The notes beneath the pieces are model-generated. The model did not search any database and was not told where the DNA came from. It saw only the letters and a list, made by a program, of their open reading frames with translations. The position numbers and the translations under genes are program-made. DNA of 64,000 bases from Isoetes taiwanensis (Eukaryota; Streptophyta; Lycopodiopsida; Isoetales; Isoetaceae), in the NCBI GenBank assembly GCA_021234155.1, contig JAJEKV010000008.1:14695410-14759409 (forward strand). The letters are read 5' to 3'. The stretch's first letter is position 1. Each line of letters opens with the position of its first letter. Positions 34,815-47,480 of the stretch are shown here, piece by piece.

Positions 34815-36480
34815 GAATGTGACTTTCCAGTGTAATATATGCTAGGAATACGTATATTATACTAGAACATCAAAGTACATGTCATAAAGAAGATATTACA
34901 AGGGTAGATCTCGATCATACTATAGGTATGATGGCATGTAGAGACCACTAAGGGAATTGGTGTATTATACTTATAGTATAATACCACCAATGTACCTTGA
35001 ATATATCACGTGAGTCACATAATATATTTCCCCTAGTGGCAAACACCCAACATGTTATTCTAACATAACATTATGTGTGAGCCATTAAAGCCCATATGTG
35101 TGGCACATGCCCCATAAAGGCAGAGCACCCTACCCCAAATACCTATTATAGATATTTGCCATAAAGATGCTAGTGGCCCCCAATTGCCAAGTGGCAAGAC
35201 CTTAGTGGACCAAGTGGTCCAATCGCAGTCCAAGGCTCCAATTTCGAAGCCTATATAAGAGAGAGAGATAAACCCTAAAACCGAATAGGTTTTAGGGCAT
35301 GTAGCAGGTTGAGGACTTTTCGGTGGTCATTTCAAGCATTGGAGAGCAGAAATTGACCTTAGAGCTCGAGTAGAGCTCATATACCTAAGGCACTGCCCTA
35401 GCGCCTTAGTATTTCGTGGAGAACGCCATGTCAGGAAGCTTCAATGGAGAGTTGGGTGATGGAGCATGTTGGTCATAGTTAGGCTGAATAATCCTATTTT
35501 AGCAGTAGGATTTAAGACAAGAGGCACCTTGTTTTAGTGTTACGTGCTCTTAGGCCATTAACCCTAAAACCAGACTGATTAAAGAATACTGACCCTTGTA
35601 CTCTTTAGGGTTAGATATGATGTATTAGAACTGTTGTTCCTTTTTATGTTAGATGCATGATATGATACTCTGTTTGCACCTCTTGTGTATGGGGAAGGGG
35701 GATAGAGACACAGAGCCTTCTAGATGATGATCTTAGATTAACCCATTAATTCCCAATTAATTGCGCAGGAGCCCATCTAGCAGTGGGTGGCGAGGCTAGA
35801 GCGGTAGACAAGGAAGACTTGTCCGATCTCAGTTGATCCCTCTGGTGTGTAGAGGCTACTGGGGAACATTGTGGACTAGGCCTAATACCTTGTCACTGCA
35901 TGTGGGCAAGGTGTGGGTCGACACCTCCTGGGTGATGCGTCACTCCAGCGGGGTTCAAGTCGAATACAAGCAGTGGCTCTCTAGTTCGCCTGAGGTTAGC
36001 ATGATCTTTTGGAGGAGAGTGATCTTCCCTTGTTTCATCGGGGACTGGGAAGATACCATCCAGTAGTAGCCCTCTCGGTTATGGTCCCCGGCAGGCTACG
36101 GTCAAGCTCAGTCTATCTGCAAAGTATGCACAGGAGGGGCGGATGGAGTCGATCACCCTTGCCATTGTTCACTTGCCAGCCAATTCCATTGTTATACTTC
36201 AGCCTATTGTTATCCTGTGGGCCAGACCATTATGATGATACTTTAGTGATGATGGTGCCTTACCCCTCGGGGCGAGCATATGTATTGATGATGATATTTG
36301 ATGCTTGTGCTGACATTATGCGTTTCTGCAATGAGTTCGACCTCGGGAGAGACAGGGAAGACACACCCTTTCTTTCACGTCATCACTGGGGCATCACCAG
36401 CAGATGATGTCATAGGGGCGGCCTCTTGCTGATCTGTGAGATTAGTCGGATGGGATCTCCTCAGTTTATACGATGACATA
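34815..36480 (+). mobile_element. LTR-retroelement-like segment (plus orientation)
   Basis: Non-coding, no retroviral-type domains seen. A TATA-like CTATATAAGAGAG at about 35251, followed by repeated CCCTAAAACC phrases, looks like an LTR promoter/R region. The sequence TATCTGCAAAGTATGCACAG (about 36115) and its surroundings recur in inverted orientation in the segment 37693-39295. Together they look like two diverged copies of one LTR or non-autonomous element flanking a LINE fragment. The boundaries are approximate. Confidence 0.4.
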
Positions 36481-36484
36481 TAAA

Positions 36485-37692
36485 TTAGGGGAATGTCATA
36501 ATCGATGTGTCTTTCCACAGTGTGGAAGAAATCTCCACTCCCAAATACTTGCAAGTGGATGTCACCTCCACAATCTGCCCCCAGTAGGTGAATGAAGGGG
36601 GCCTTGGATGGTATGAGGATAAGATGAGGACCATCTTAGTCTTCGCCAGATTGACGCACATATCTGTAGCCTGGCAGAATGCGTCTTGGGCATCTAGGTG
36701 AGACTGCATATCCTATGGAGTGTGGACCATGAGGTCGACATCATCTCCATATATGAGCTGCCTGATGACCTGATGCAAAAGGGGCGTCCCGCCACCCCCA
36801 CTGTAGTGAGCCAAGTTTCCAACTGGTCAATGTAGAGGCCAAACAATATTAGAGAGAGAGGACATCCCTGGCAGACTCTGATACTGTTGGTGAATGGTTG
36901 TCCTATCAGCTGCATTTGGCCAGAGCAGCTCTCATATAGCTTGTATATAGCATTATGTACACCTACAGGGGTCCCCAGTTGGCACAATCTTGCCCACAAC
37001 TTTTCCTGAGGCACAGTGTCAAAAGCCTTCGCGAAGTCAATGAAGCAAAAATACAGGTGTTGCCGGCGGTTTCTGTTGTCTTCAACTAAAGTTCTCAACG
37101 TGAAGATATAGTGTCGGGATCTAAGCCTGCGTGTGTGAGGGCCCGCACATCTCCTGCCTCTGCCCATCTGGTCAATAGCTGCTCGAGAATGCCGGTTAAC
37201 AACTTTGCAAAAACTGAACTGACCATGATTGTCTAGTGGTTGGCTGGACAGTGTGGATTTCCAGCCTTGTAAATGGAAACAACCCTGCTTGTGGTCCATT
37301 GTCGGGGAAAACCGTCATGCATCGCCCTGCTGAATATGGTAGTGAGGACCAGTACTATAGGCCGGTGAGCCCACTTGAACAATTCTGCTTGCATACCATC
37401 TAGACTCGCTGCTCTTCTATTGGCCATACGCTGTACTCTGGTCGACATCATCCTCTGTGAGTTCCAATATCAGACCATTCTGTGGGGGTAGGTTGTTCGT
37501 GTCCTCAGAGGATCATAGAACTGCTACAAGTACTGGTCCCATTGTCCAACAATGATGTGCCATGCAGGCTGGACTGGCTTTCGAAGCACCCTGTGCCAAA
37601 AGGTTTTGGGATGACTGTTCATCAGGTAACATTTTTCCTTGATGCCTTGCGATGTATCGTGCTTTCTTTGCCTTCAGGAAAGCAGGTGTGAC
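36485..37692 (-). mobile_element. LINE reverse-transcriptase fragment (copy F, 3' part)
   Basis: Read on the minus strand: AKKARYIARH, then ANRRAASLDGMQAELFKWAH (RT entry), FPRQWTTSRVVSIYKAGNP, then FCFIDFAKAFDTVPQEKLWA and CQGCPLSLILFGLYIDQLET in one open frame of 201 codons (37299-36694). The catalytic box is in another frame (YMEMMSTS = Y-GDDVD shifted). SFTYWGQIVEVTSTCKYLGV follows at 36590-36500. The order is RT1-RT5 plus the LGVE motif of plant LINEs. Frameshifts make it inactive. Its 5' half continues at 39295-39543 and 43881-44440, beyond two insertions. Confidence 0.85.
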
Positions 37693-39295
37693 GCTCCCTG
37701 CTAAATATCTATGGCTTCTAGTACACTTTCAGCGAAATCCCCCATCCCGGCTCAAACAAGACAAAGGCCCTCCATCTACCCCCGCAGACTCTAAGGTGAC
37801 CCTAGTGCGGAGGGGACAAGGTGTCTTCCGGCGCCCTTCCCTATGGGCTCCTATAACAGCGGAAGCGATAAACATGTCAGAACTAGCATCAACAATACAA
37901 ATACTACCTCGAAGGGTAGTCCATCACATATCCAAAGGTGCAAAGAACATAGCCACATACCATAAAGCGTGAGAGCTCCTGCAGGTGGATCGACACATAA
38001 GGAAGTCGACCGTCGGATGAGCCTCAAGATAGAGCGCGCACCGAGTCATAACAATGGCGGGGCTGGCATAAGACAATGGCTAGGGTTGACCACTCCATCC
38101 GCCCCTCCTGTGCATACTTTGCAGATGGGCTAGATCAGGCTCTGGCATGACTCTAACCAGGATCACGCAATCCCATGGCATCACCCATTCGGGACTACTC
38201 CGAGGTTGCATCTCCCGGGTCCGTCCCGAGGTAGGAAGGGTTGCATCTCCCCTTCACGGGGTCTAGAGGCTCCGCGGGGCTGGCTAGAGAATCGTGGCGA
38301 CACCACGATTAGTACCCAACCCCCCAAAATAAGAGCCAAGCCGACACTTGCAACTCTTGAGAGGGAGGCAACACCTTAGCCCCGGGAGGTGTGGGACCCA
38401 TGCCAGGCCCACGAAGTGGCCAGGCCATAAGCCTAGCCCACTATGGGATCCCCCGTGAGCTCCCCGGGGATCCTCCCTCCCACATTGCCTCTAGCCCGTT
38501 GTGTAGGCCGAGTCACCTCATAGCCTCAAGTAGCTCGGGTGGGTTCCTATGCCTGCACAGCCGCAATCTAATAGGAACTAAGGGATCTATACTAGGAACA
38601 TACTACATATGGCCTAGGTCTCTACCCCCTTCCCAACACAAGAGGAACAAACATGATCAACCATCATCCCGTAATCATCATGAACAATATCATATGAACA
38701 TCTTAACCTAATCATACATATCTAACTATTAGTTAGGGTTCATTGATTAGGGTTCAAGATGTTCAACAAAGGATCTAGGGTGGCTCTACTCTAGCTACGA
38801 AATACTAACCCATCCGAGTGCTAACTCCCCGGATGAACTAACATGGACTCTACTCAACCTACCTCTCCTCGAAGCGCTTCCTCCCATCCCCTGCATCTCC
38901 ATGCTCCTTGGCGTGGCTCGAAGACTTGCTCCCTCTATCGATCATACACACCTTCCATGGCTTTGCTCGAGGCTGAGCCCGCGACGAGCGGCACGCCGAA
39001 AAGCGGAAGTTGAGGCGGCGTGGATGAGGGTTTAGGTGCTAGGTCAGGGAAAAAGGGTCTAGGGTTAGGGTTAGAGCTAATATAGGTGTGGGTCCACATG
39101 GGATGCCACGTGGCACCACTAGGATGAGGCCGTGTGGCGGTTGCCCAATAGGATAAGGCCATGTGGAAATGGGTCTTATCCTAAGGTTATCTAAGTTAAA
39201 CAATTAACTTAGATGTGCACCCCTTGCCACTTTCCAATGCATACAAGGCTACTCGGGGTAGACTTGTATGGTGATTTTGCCCGTGAATATAATTA
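37693..39295 (-). mobile_element. LTR-like insertion inside LINE copy F (inverted copy)
   Basis: Separates two parts of the LINE reading (NRWFDAECKE linker at 39.4 kb from AKKARYIARH at 37.65 kb). One end reads TGTGACGCTCCCTGC, giving CA at the minus-strand 3' end as in LTRs. Internally, CTCCATCCGCCCCTCCTGTG is the reverse complement of sequence at about 36130 in the plus-oriented segment. GC-rich patches and CCTAACCCTAGA-like phrases occur, but no gag or pol domain. The exact right boundary is uncertain. Confidence 0.45.
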
Positions 39296-39543
39296 TATAT
39301 AGCGTATATTCCCCCTCGAACGTCCTGTGGGGATAATGTGTTGTGGCTTGTGGACGCATAGCTAGATTCTCGATCTGGTGGAGCCAGCATTTGCATTCCT
39401 TACATTCAGCATCAAACCACCGGTTACGTGGGAAGGTCGCGGTCTCTGAGATCCTTCGTGGGTGGATTCTCTTAAAACACCTTTCTGTTGCAGTACCTAG
39501 TAGCTCAATCAGCTGGTGCGTCTGCTGCTTTAGCATGGGGTCT
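39295..39543 (-). mobile_element. LINE copy F, middle part
   Basis: A minus-strand open frame carries MLKQQTHQLIELLGTATERC and RNRWFDAECKECKCWLHQIE, the linker between endonuclease and RT (NRWFDxECK is common in plant LINEs). It ends exactly at the CACTA insertion site (TCT at 39541-39543). Confidence 0.75.
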
Positions 39544-42500
39544 CACTACAAGAGAATGATAGTTAGACGTCAGAAAAAACGTCATATGATCCAACTGGGT
39601 TTGGTAGATGTAGCCATGACAATTTTACTGACTATTTATCTGACGATTATGCTTCTGAGGATTAACCTGACGAATTGACGTCAAAACAATCGTCACAATA
39701 TTCATCATACAAATTGTCAGACAAATCGTCAGAAGCAGAATTGTCAGAGAACTAGTCAGAGACATAGTGAGAGAAATAGTCAGAGACATATGTTGTAAAG
39801 GTTGCCTAGGGTGCTATATGTTTGAATTCTACAATACACATGTTGAAAAAATGAAACATTTTGGAAATGATTATATGATGATTTTTTACAAGAGTGAACA
39901 ATACATGGAAACAATACATATGGTATTGGTGGTGGAAGTGCCACATTTAAACACAAAAGACCATCATACCCATGAATTTCTAGATGGATAAAATGGGGTA
40001 TTTTTGGGGCTATCTGATCTTGGCACTAAGGCCTGGGATAATAAATCCCAATGGCAATGATGTACCATGGGGTTTGGGAATTTGTGTAGGATATCTGAGC
40101 ATGAGTTTGAAAGGATGTGCTACATGGAAGCAAATAACCCTGTTTAAGCAAGGGTTAAAAAATTAACAAACAAAGTTGAAATGAGTATGTTGGTATAAGC
40201 AGGATATGAAATATTAGCTTGCAACGATTGAAACATCAATATAAGGTTGGATAATAATGGCCTAAGGCATATGTCAATATGAATTAAGCAGCATTGAAAA
40301 TTTATGCATTGGTTGTCTATAAGACTAATGGTAAAGGAAAATAGTAAGACATAATGCTTTAGTTCCTGCGACATATATTTACAATATTATTTTAGTGTTG
40401 ATTTTGGTTGTAGTTGCTCTAGAAGGGATTGATACATGGATATACATTGGAATCTTGTGAAAAGAATGTCATGTATGATGATGCGAATATTGATGAAAAT
40501 CTGCCTTTGGTAAAATCTTTCTTGTGTATTAGCATTCTAAAGTGTATACCCAATGTCAAATCAAGTTATTAGTAAAAGTATTGAAAAACATAGGTTTGTG
40601 CATTATCATAGATTGTGTAGGCAAGTGTCAGAGTGAAGTAGGGAATACAAGAGAATTGAAAAAACCTAAAAATCATAAGTTTCATTGCATTAGCATTCAT
40701 AGGTGCTAGTTTTAGAAATATCACAAGTGCTAGCATAAGTTTGCGAAATGGTTTTCGTGGATGGTTTTTGTGGTTTTTTTTAAAACACCAATTTAGTGGC
40801 CACGTGTGCCTAACATTTGTAGTAGATTTTTGCATTTGAACGGATTTTGACAATGGCAGCTTCGACATCTGGAGACAACGCCATGTGATTCGGATGCAGC
40901 GTGCAGATGCCTTCGCATGTTGTGCCCTATTTGGAAACAGGCCGGAAAGGGGATAAAAATCCCCATCTCTATGGATTGTTCAGGCGGCTGGGTAGGGGCG
41001 ATGGCGGAGGCGGAGGCGACCTCTTCTTCAGGTAAGTGCTACGCATCATGGAGCCCTTCCTTTTTTAATTCTGTGTCTGAAGCAGTATAGAAATGATAGT
41101 TGTGGTGCCTGCCTGTCTGTCAACCCTTATCAAGCCATAGCCTATTGCCGGAAGCTTCTCGCATTTGCACATTACCCTGAACCTATAGTCCTTGCACAAT
41201 GTAGGGTTCCCTGGTTGCCATCTTCTAGCTTTGGTTGTCAGTCTTCATTAGAACTGATGAAATGTGTACAACCCAGATCTAATCTGCTTCTTTCAGTACT
41301 TGCTTTCATCCATTCTGTGGTGAAATTGATGGGCATTGCAACATGTTTTATTTGTCAGGAGATCCATATCAAGAGTAGGATGCCAGGTTCTTGTCAATTG
41401 TAAACGTTATGCTAATGTCATCAAAAATTGCTTGAAGAGGTTGTTTTAATAAGAGATTTGCTATTCTCTTGTTTCCCTTTTAAATTCTTAACCATTCACA
41501 AGTGCATGATGACATGTTCTGCATTGATGTTGTTGCCAGATTTAGACATGTATGTTTTAGATTTAGAGTTGATCGCCCAAGTGCATGATGTGTTGGTGAG
41601 GAAATGGCTAAGCACACAGCTAGGATCATCCATGACTTGCAGATTGCTCTGGCGCATGTGTTCGATATTCTGGAGGAGTGCCTTTCTGCGATGGATTACC
41701 CTGGAATTCATGTATTGCAGAAGGAGAGGAGGAATGAAGAGGCTTCTGATTAATTGCAGTAATTATCTTGGTCAAATACTAGGTCCACATTATTTCAAGT
41801 ATCAACTAAACATATTGTTGCACTTACCTTTGGATTTGTCCTCGGTACAGGTATTTAAGTCAATAATCTGCATGTGAGGAGGTGGAAGGCCTTGTTGATT
41901 TTTGCTCCTGCATGGTGAGTTCTCCCTTCTGCTGTATTTATCAAGCATGCAAAAAGAAGCATACTTTCTGCATAGTTGTATTGGATGTCTTTTATAAGAT
42001 GGAATTTATGTATATTGACAGTAATGCTATAGTATTACGAAATTAGAGGAGCCAAGAATCTTATTTATGCAAGCTTGATGTACAGGAGCTAAAACAAGTT
42101 TCATTTGGGCAAGCTTCTACACTACACCAAATGCAAACAGGAAGCAATTTCTAGAAGTGCCCCAAATCAGGTTTGGGAATTTACATTTGCACAAATGTGC
42201 TTAAATACTTCCCATTTCACTCTCAAATATTGTTTGTGTTTTATGACCATATTATGAGAAGATAATGGTCTTTAAACTTGGCTCATAGGTCTATATCCCA
42301 AATGAAACCGGATATACTTTCTAGGATCCATGAACGGTTATAGGTTTTAAAGATGCATGAACCGTTATAGGTTTTAAAGCCATAGAATTTCTACGAATTA
42401 TAGCAAACATGCTGATTTACACTATGGTTTTTATGCTGAATTGGTTATGCATTATGATTTACTACATGCTTTGTTCCTAGACGGTTGGACTTAGATGTTG

Positions 42501-43880
42501 TAAAGTCTTATTATATTCCTATACTCTAGGAGTAGCTTGGATTCCTTTATATTGTTGAAGCCAAGTTTCCATAAGACCTTATGTGTTGCTTTAGTTTATG
42601 ATAAGGCGAAGGCATATATGAAATTATTTTGGTTGGAATGATTGTATCCTTGGCTGAAATAATTATCTCGAGATCGCAAGTTATAATTCCAGGCCAGCTA
42701 TATGAAAATGTACAACCACGGAAAGTGGTTTAGGTTTCAACCTAGCTGAAAATGAAGTGGCTCTAGATTATGCATCTAGAAAATGCAAATATATTGCATG
42801 CCTAAAAAGTAGGCATCAGTTCTGTGATCTTGCTTATAGAAATTGCCTAAATGATGATTGATTACTTGGATAGATTTGAACTTATGTTTTCAAGAAATAA
42901 CATCCTGAAAGTAGGAAACACATTCTTTGCTTATTTTTGTGTCGAATCAGGGCTTTGCGGGACTTAAGATGCTAAATGAGATTGAGGCAATGGAGGTTCC
43001 CCAGGTAAGCCATATTATATTTAGAAAATCTTATTTGTTGAAAAGCCAGGTTTGGTTTGATAGATTACTGACATTTACTTTAGTGTGTGTATGATTATCT
43101 GAAAGAAATGTAACATTATTTGGTATTGTCGATTCTGTGTTAAATACGTTTCTTTCATGAATGTCAATTAACTGTCATGAATGTGTTTCTAGATTTCTCG
43201 ACTAGAAAGGCAAGACTGTCTACCTAAGTTGCCATTGATGGTATTGCCATAGATATAAAAGTAACCACCATATTCTTATTGAAGTTGGCTATGAGTTCAC
43301 GCGATAAAGGCGAGAACCCTACTATGATTTTTTGCTGTTATTGTTATTACAAGCAAGTTGTATTTATGCTTTAGAATCTTGTTGTTAAAGATTCTTCAAT
43401 CAATTTTGTTGTATAATTTTATGCGCTCTAGTTTTAAAACAAGCTGGAATATCAGGGGTTCAAATCCACATTTCGTAAATAAACATCACACATTACTTCT
43501 ATATCTTGGTCCAACTACCTAACTACTATCGACTAATGTCTTTGACCAATATCGACTAATGACGACCATGGACACACTTAATATCTTTGCGACTAATAGG
43601 TCAACTAATATCGACTAATAGGCCGACCATTATCTTGACTAATATCTTGACAATTTTCCCCACTAATATTTCCTAACGATTATCACGACGAGCACTCGGC
43701 CATGATGATGCGGGCTTGGCCGAAGCGATTCACTGCGCGATCGTCGGCGAACAATCGTCGGATAATATGAGTCGGGCTAATCGTCCGGGTAAACGTCGAC
43801 CAACCGGCTGGGAAGTTATGCGATTTTGTGAAGGCTTTCTGACGATTTACCTGACGTCTAGCAGGCATCCTCTTGTAGTG
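39544..43880. mobile_element. CACTA (EnSpm-type) DNA transposon, non-autonomous
   Basis: The left end CACTACAAGAGAATGATAG at 39544 and the right end (reverse complement CACTACAAGAGGATGCCTG) at 43880 form terminal inverted repeats, matching 25 of 30 positions through TAGACGTCAG. The element is flanked by the 3-bp duplication TCT (39541-39543 and 43881-43883), the hallmark of CACTA elements. Subterminal arrays are present: CTGACGA/CGTCAG/GTCAGA repeats at 39560-39790 and CGACTAAT/GACCAATA repeats at about 43505-43680. The LINE reading continues on both sides, which confirms the ends. No transposase (TNP2/TNPD) frame is seen. The inside instead carries spliced gene-like exons. Confidence 0.92.
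41001..43004 (+). pseudogene. Gene fragment carried inside the CACTA element
   Basis: A start-like exon MAEAEATSSS (41001-41031, donor CAG/GTAAGT) follows a GC-rich leader. A second exon-like block from 41540 (acceptor GTTGCCAG) to 41850 is open in the matching phase (DLDMYVLDLELIAQVHDVLV, then INCSNYLGQILGPHYFKYQ). A third exon lies at 42951-43004 (acceptor GTCGAATCAG, donor CAG/GTAAGC) and reads GFAGLKMLNEIEAMEVPQ. Within exon 2 another frame also looks protein-like (LQIALAHVFDILEECLSAMD), so the exon may hold compensating frameshifts. The source gene is not recognised. This is the pattern of host exons captured by a transposon (Pack-CACTA). Confidence 0.55.
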
Positions 43881-44440
43881 TCTTGCAAAATTCTTGCCAG
43901 GTCATCTGTGAGGTAATCCCCTGCATGCTTGCAATCCAATCACAACTAAGGTTGGCGAGGGGCTGCCACAGAGGGTTTAAGCGGCTAGGAAGGATGGCAT
44001 ACAGAGACACACAGAGAATGCTGCCCTATTACAGCTCGTTGCTGCGCTTGGCCCCTCCACGAGGTCATGGGAGATGCTCCTTCACAATGGGGGGAGGGGG
44101 GTGATATACGCCACGTGTAGGCTCCAGTGCAAGCATATTGTTATTGTCCATCATATCTGTCATAGAATATTTGCACAGCATTTTGTGCACTTTGACTGGA
44201 GGATCATCCCCATTTTACAGATAAAGTTGTACTATATATTGTTCAGCCATGAGCAATCCATCACATTCACGTAGCTGGAGTACTAGAATATCTACATTGC
44301 TTGCCGATGCAGGCAATCGAAGGGCATGGGTGGAATGAATTAGCGATTAGGATATAGCTCATTATACAACACAGGGTGACGACTTGCAAGGAAGTAGTTT
44401 CCCTTGCAAGGAAGTAGTTTCCCTCAATGAGATGCTTGCA
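43881..44440 (-). mobile_element. LINE copy F, endonuclease part
   Basis: Continues the LINE on the far side of the CACTA element. The minus strand reads LNPLWQPLANLSCDWIASMQ, then ITSQMTWQEFCK directly up to the insertion point, which matches the end of an endonuclease and linker region. Upstream the frames degrade. A 21-bp duplication (TTGCAAGGAAGTAGTTTCCC twice) lies at about 44379-44422. The 5' limit is approximate. Confidence 0.6.
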
Positions 44441-44524
44441 CACGACAAGCGATGATGGGCAGTGGTATCGCATTCTCATATGTTGCATGCATCTCATTCC
44501 CTCTGTTGTTTGGCTATTCATTAA

Positions 44525-44665
44525 TAACCTCAACTCGTCAGGGTTGCCCCCTCTCCCCCACACTCTTTGGCCTATACATTGACCAGCTGGAAGATTGGCT
44601 CTCTGAGCATGGAGGTACGGGCGCTCGTCTCATGCATCACACAATCTGGCAACTCATATATGCTT
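44525..44665 (+). mobile_element. Short LINE RT fragment, opposite strand
   Basis: STRQGCPLSPTLFGLYIDQL followed by EDWLSEHGGTGARLMHHTI is the QGCPLSP block of the same RT family as copy C, in plus orientation and head-to-head with copy F. The rest of the RT is absent. Confidence 0.8.
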
Positions 44666-46337
44666 TCCTTTCCTTACATGTTCGTTTTGGATGTCAGGCT
44701 ATAGCTCATTCCGGGATGGTCTGCAAGCATAGCTATGGTTTATGGCAGTTCGCGTGGCTATAGCAGCGAATATCATCAAAGCGGAAGGTTTGTTTTCTTC
44801 CACGAGGGGGTAGTAAAGTGGATCAACTGAGGGGTTGACTTCTTTTTGAGCGGATACCGTGGCGAGGTCGAGGGCAACCTTTCAAGACATTAGAAAACAT
44901 TATGCAGATCAGAGGGCACATTGGGTAAGATGTGTGTCATCATACAAATTTAGGGAAGAGGAAGAACCAGTTATTGATTCTAGTTAGCCGTATTTGCAGT
45001 TCGTATATGAATTTCTTCTTGGTTTGTTGTAGGTTTCTTGGATAGCCGTGGTTGCAATTTTGATTAAATGTTTCTGTTTCCAGAGGTATCTTGGTTGTTC
45101 CTGGAGGATCCATTGTTTTCCTTCTCGGCAAGTTTAGATCCTTTACTTTTTTTTTTTTGAAGAACTGTGTCATCAATATATTAAAAGAATGGTAATGTTA
45201 CAAAGCAAGTGAGGAGGAAGGAGAAGCGCCCCCAAGGGACAGCGATACCTCGACCTCCACAATAAACTCCGCGAAAAAGCGCAACTCTGCTGGCGTATAA
45301 ACCCGACCATCACCATCTACAATACCCCGAAGTCCCGCCAAATGGCAAACTTTCGCTCTACTAATCCAGGGAATACCGGAAAGCTTTGAAATAAGCTTGT
45401 GTACACGAAGTCGAGGAATCGTGAGGAGGTCATTTTGCTCGTGCTTCGAATCCCCTAAAAAGATCCTGGCCGTGATCCAAATCAATCGGCCACACCAACC
45501 AAGCCAGCAACAGTTCTGAGGCTTGATGTCGCTAAGAAGCGGCGAAACACCGAGATACACATGGAAGAAGAAGCTGGCGGCTATTGGTCAATCTCATCAC
45601 GTGAGCAGGCCTAGCAATCCTGAGGCGGCAAATGGGGGCATAGAACCCGGACAATGCTCCACGGTCTCACGATGAAGGCCACAACAAGGGTAGAGACAAG
45701 GTTGTCACAGCGTCACGTCAAAATCGCAGACGGGTTTTCAGACGTTTTTAAGATTTTTTGAGGTTTTTTAAAAAATTTTGAAAAAAACTTTAAAAACGTT
45801 TTTTATTTAAAAAAATCTTTAAAAACCTTAAAAATCTTTAAAAATCTTCGAATTTTTCAGAAATATAGAGTTCTTATATCATTTAACTTGCCTTGAGAGT
45901 TCATGTCAAAAAAACAGTTAATCCTTGTTTGTACTTATAATAATAGCCCCAAAAAGAGACAAATAATCAAGAAAAAGTGACATCTTCTAGGATTTCTGAC
46001 CAGTTTTTTGCTGTTACATTTTGAAAGTTTCATTCAAATAAAACGATCAATTAACTGTTTATTTAAAAAACAAATTGTAACAGCCACTTCACGAAAGACA
46101 TTCTTGAATGAATTAGAATTTTTACAATTAACAAAACTTACTTTGATCAATCAACCAAAGCATGTTCTTACTTCTTAAATTCTGCTACTCTGAGCTTCTG
46201 AAGCATGCATGGCATCGAATCTGAGCATTTATCATACCTGAAAATTGCATAACGAGGTTATGATGAATACCAAATCACTAACTATGATCAAGTTTAAATG
46301 CAACTAAAAAACATCATCATAGCTTCCCCCTACGATC

Positions 46338-46893
46338 AAAACTGTTTTCTAGTTTTGGCCATAACTTGCAAAGCAGACCTCTGTTTCATTAGCAAGAGTA
46401 TTCGTTGGAAAGCTTGCAAGATGATCTAAAAATAATGCTAGGCACATGATCTTCACATTTTTAGTCTAACTATGTCAAAAATCACAAAATCCGCTTGCTG
46501 TCCTACTTTGACAGCAGAAACAAAACTGTTTTCTAGTTTTGGCCATAACTTGCAAAGCAAACCTCTGTTTCATTTAAAAGAGTATTAGTAGTTGGAAAGT
46601 TTGCAAGAAGATCTAAAAATAATGCTAGGCACATGATCCTCAGATTTTCATTTGTAACTATGTTTTAAAATGACAAAATCCACCGCTGTCCTACTTTGAC
46701 AGCAGAAACAAAAACTGTTTTCTAGTTTTGGCCATAACTTCACAAAAGCAAACCTCTATTTCATTAGCAAAGAGTATCCGTTGGAAAGTTTGCAAGAAGA
46801 TCTAAAAATAATGCTAGGCACATGATCTTTAAATTTTTAGTCTAACTATGTCAAAATCATCCAAAAATCTGCTTGCTGTCCTACTTTGACAGC
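46338..46893. repeat. Three tandem units of about 186 bp
   Basis: Units start AAAACTGTTTTCTAGTTTTG at 46338, 46522 and 46711 (spacing 184 and 189). Each ends GCTGTCCTACTTTGACAGCA, itself a short inverted repeat (CTGTC...GACAG). Confidence 0.9.
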
Positions 46894-47344
46894 ACAACAT
46901 GTAAAGGGCTAAGCAAATCCATTTATGTGGAAAAAAGAAATGGCAAATGGGAGGGAAAAAAAACATCCGACAATCAATGCAATGATCGGCTGCAAAATCT
47001 TTGCACATGCCAGAACTGTAGATACATCATGTTTAACTAGTACTAGTCCAAGAGAGAGAAAAGCATCTACCTTAACATGATGCCCTGGCTAAATCGTCCT
47101 GGGTAAACAGGCCCAGAATAAACAGCCTTGCATCCAAGATATTTCTGATCTATTCACGGCTTGTCTCATCTGCAATGGAGCTACTGTGACTGTGGAATGC
47201 AAATCAACCACAATAATAAGCTTTTCTGAACACTAAAGCTAAGAATAAACCTTGAAAGCCAGATTACCTTGATGCAGCCATAGATATGCCCTTGTTTCCT
47301 GCTATGCTAAAGAGGAAGCTCCCTGCCCACTAGTGTACAGACAG

Positions 47345-47480
47345 CCATAATAGAATCGACATAGGGAGTTCTTTGCCATAGGGTTCTTTGCCATAATAGA
47401 ATCGACACAGGGAGTTCTTTGCCACAGGGTTCTTTGCCATAATAGAATCGACACAAGGAGTTCTTTGCCACAATAGCTAC
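47345..47480. repeat. 46-bp minisatellite, three units
   Basis: TAGAATCGACAYAGGGAGTT recurs at 47351, 47397 and 47443, exactly 46 bp apart, followed by diverged GGAGTTCTTTGCCA repeats. The period is not a multiple of 3, so it is non-coding. Confidence 0.9.

Noticed and set aside
36009-36407. 132-residue plus-strand ORF
   Set aside because: Lies inside the LTR-like segment and shows no gag or pol motif. The inverted copy at 38 kb does not keep the frame.
39050-39085. TTAGGG-like and CCCTAAA-like phrases (also near 47625)
   Set aside because: Only two or three units in low-complexity context. Not an interstitial telomere array.
43440-43480. GGGGTTCAAATCC resembling a tRNA B box
   Set aside because: No A box or acceptor-stem pairing at the right distance, and it lies inside the CACTA element.
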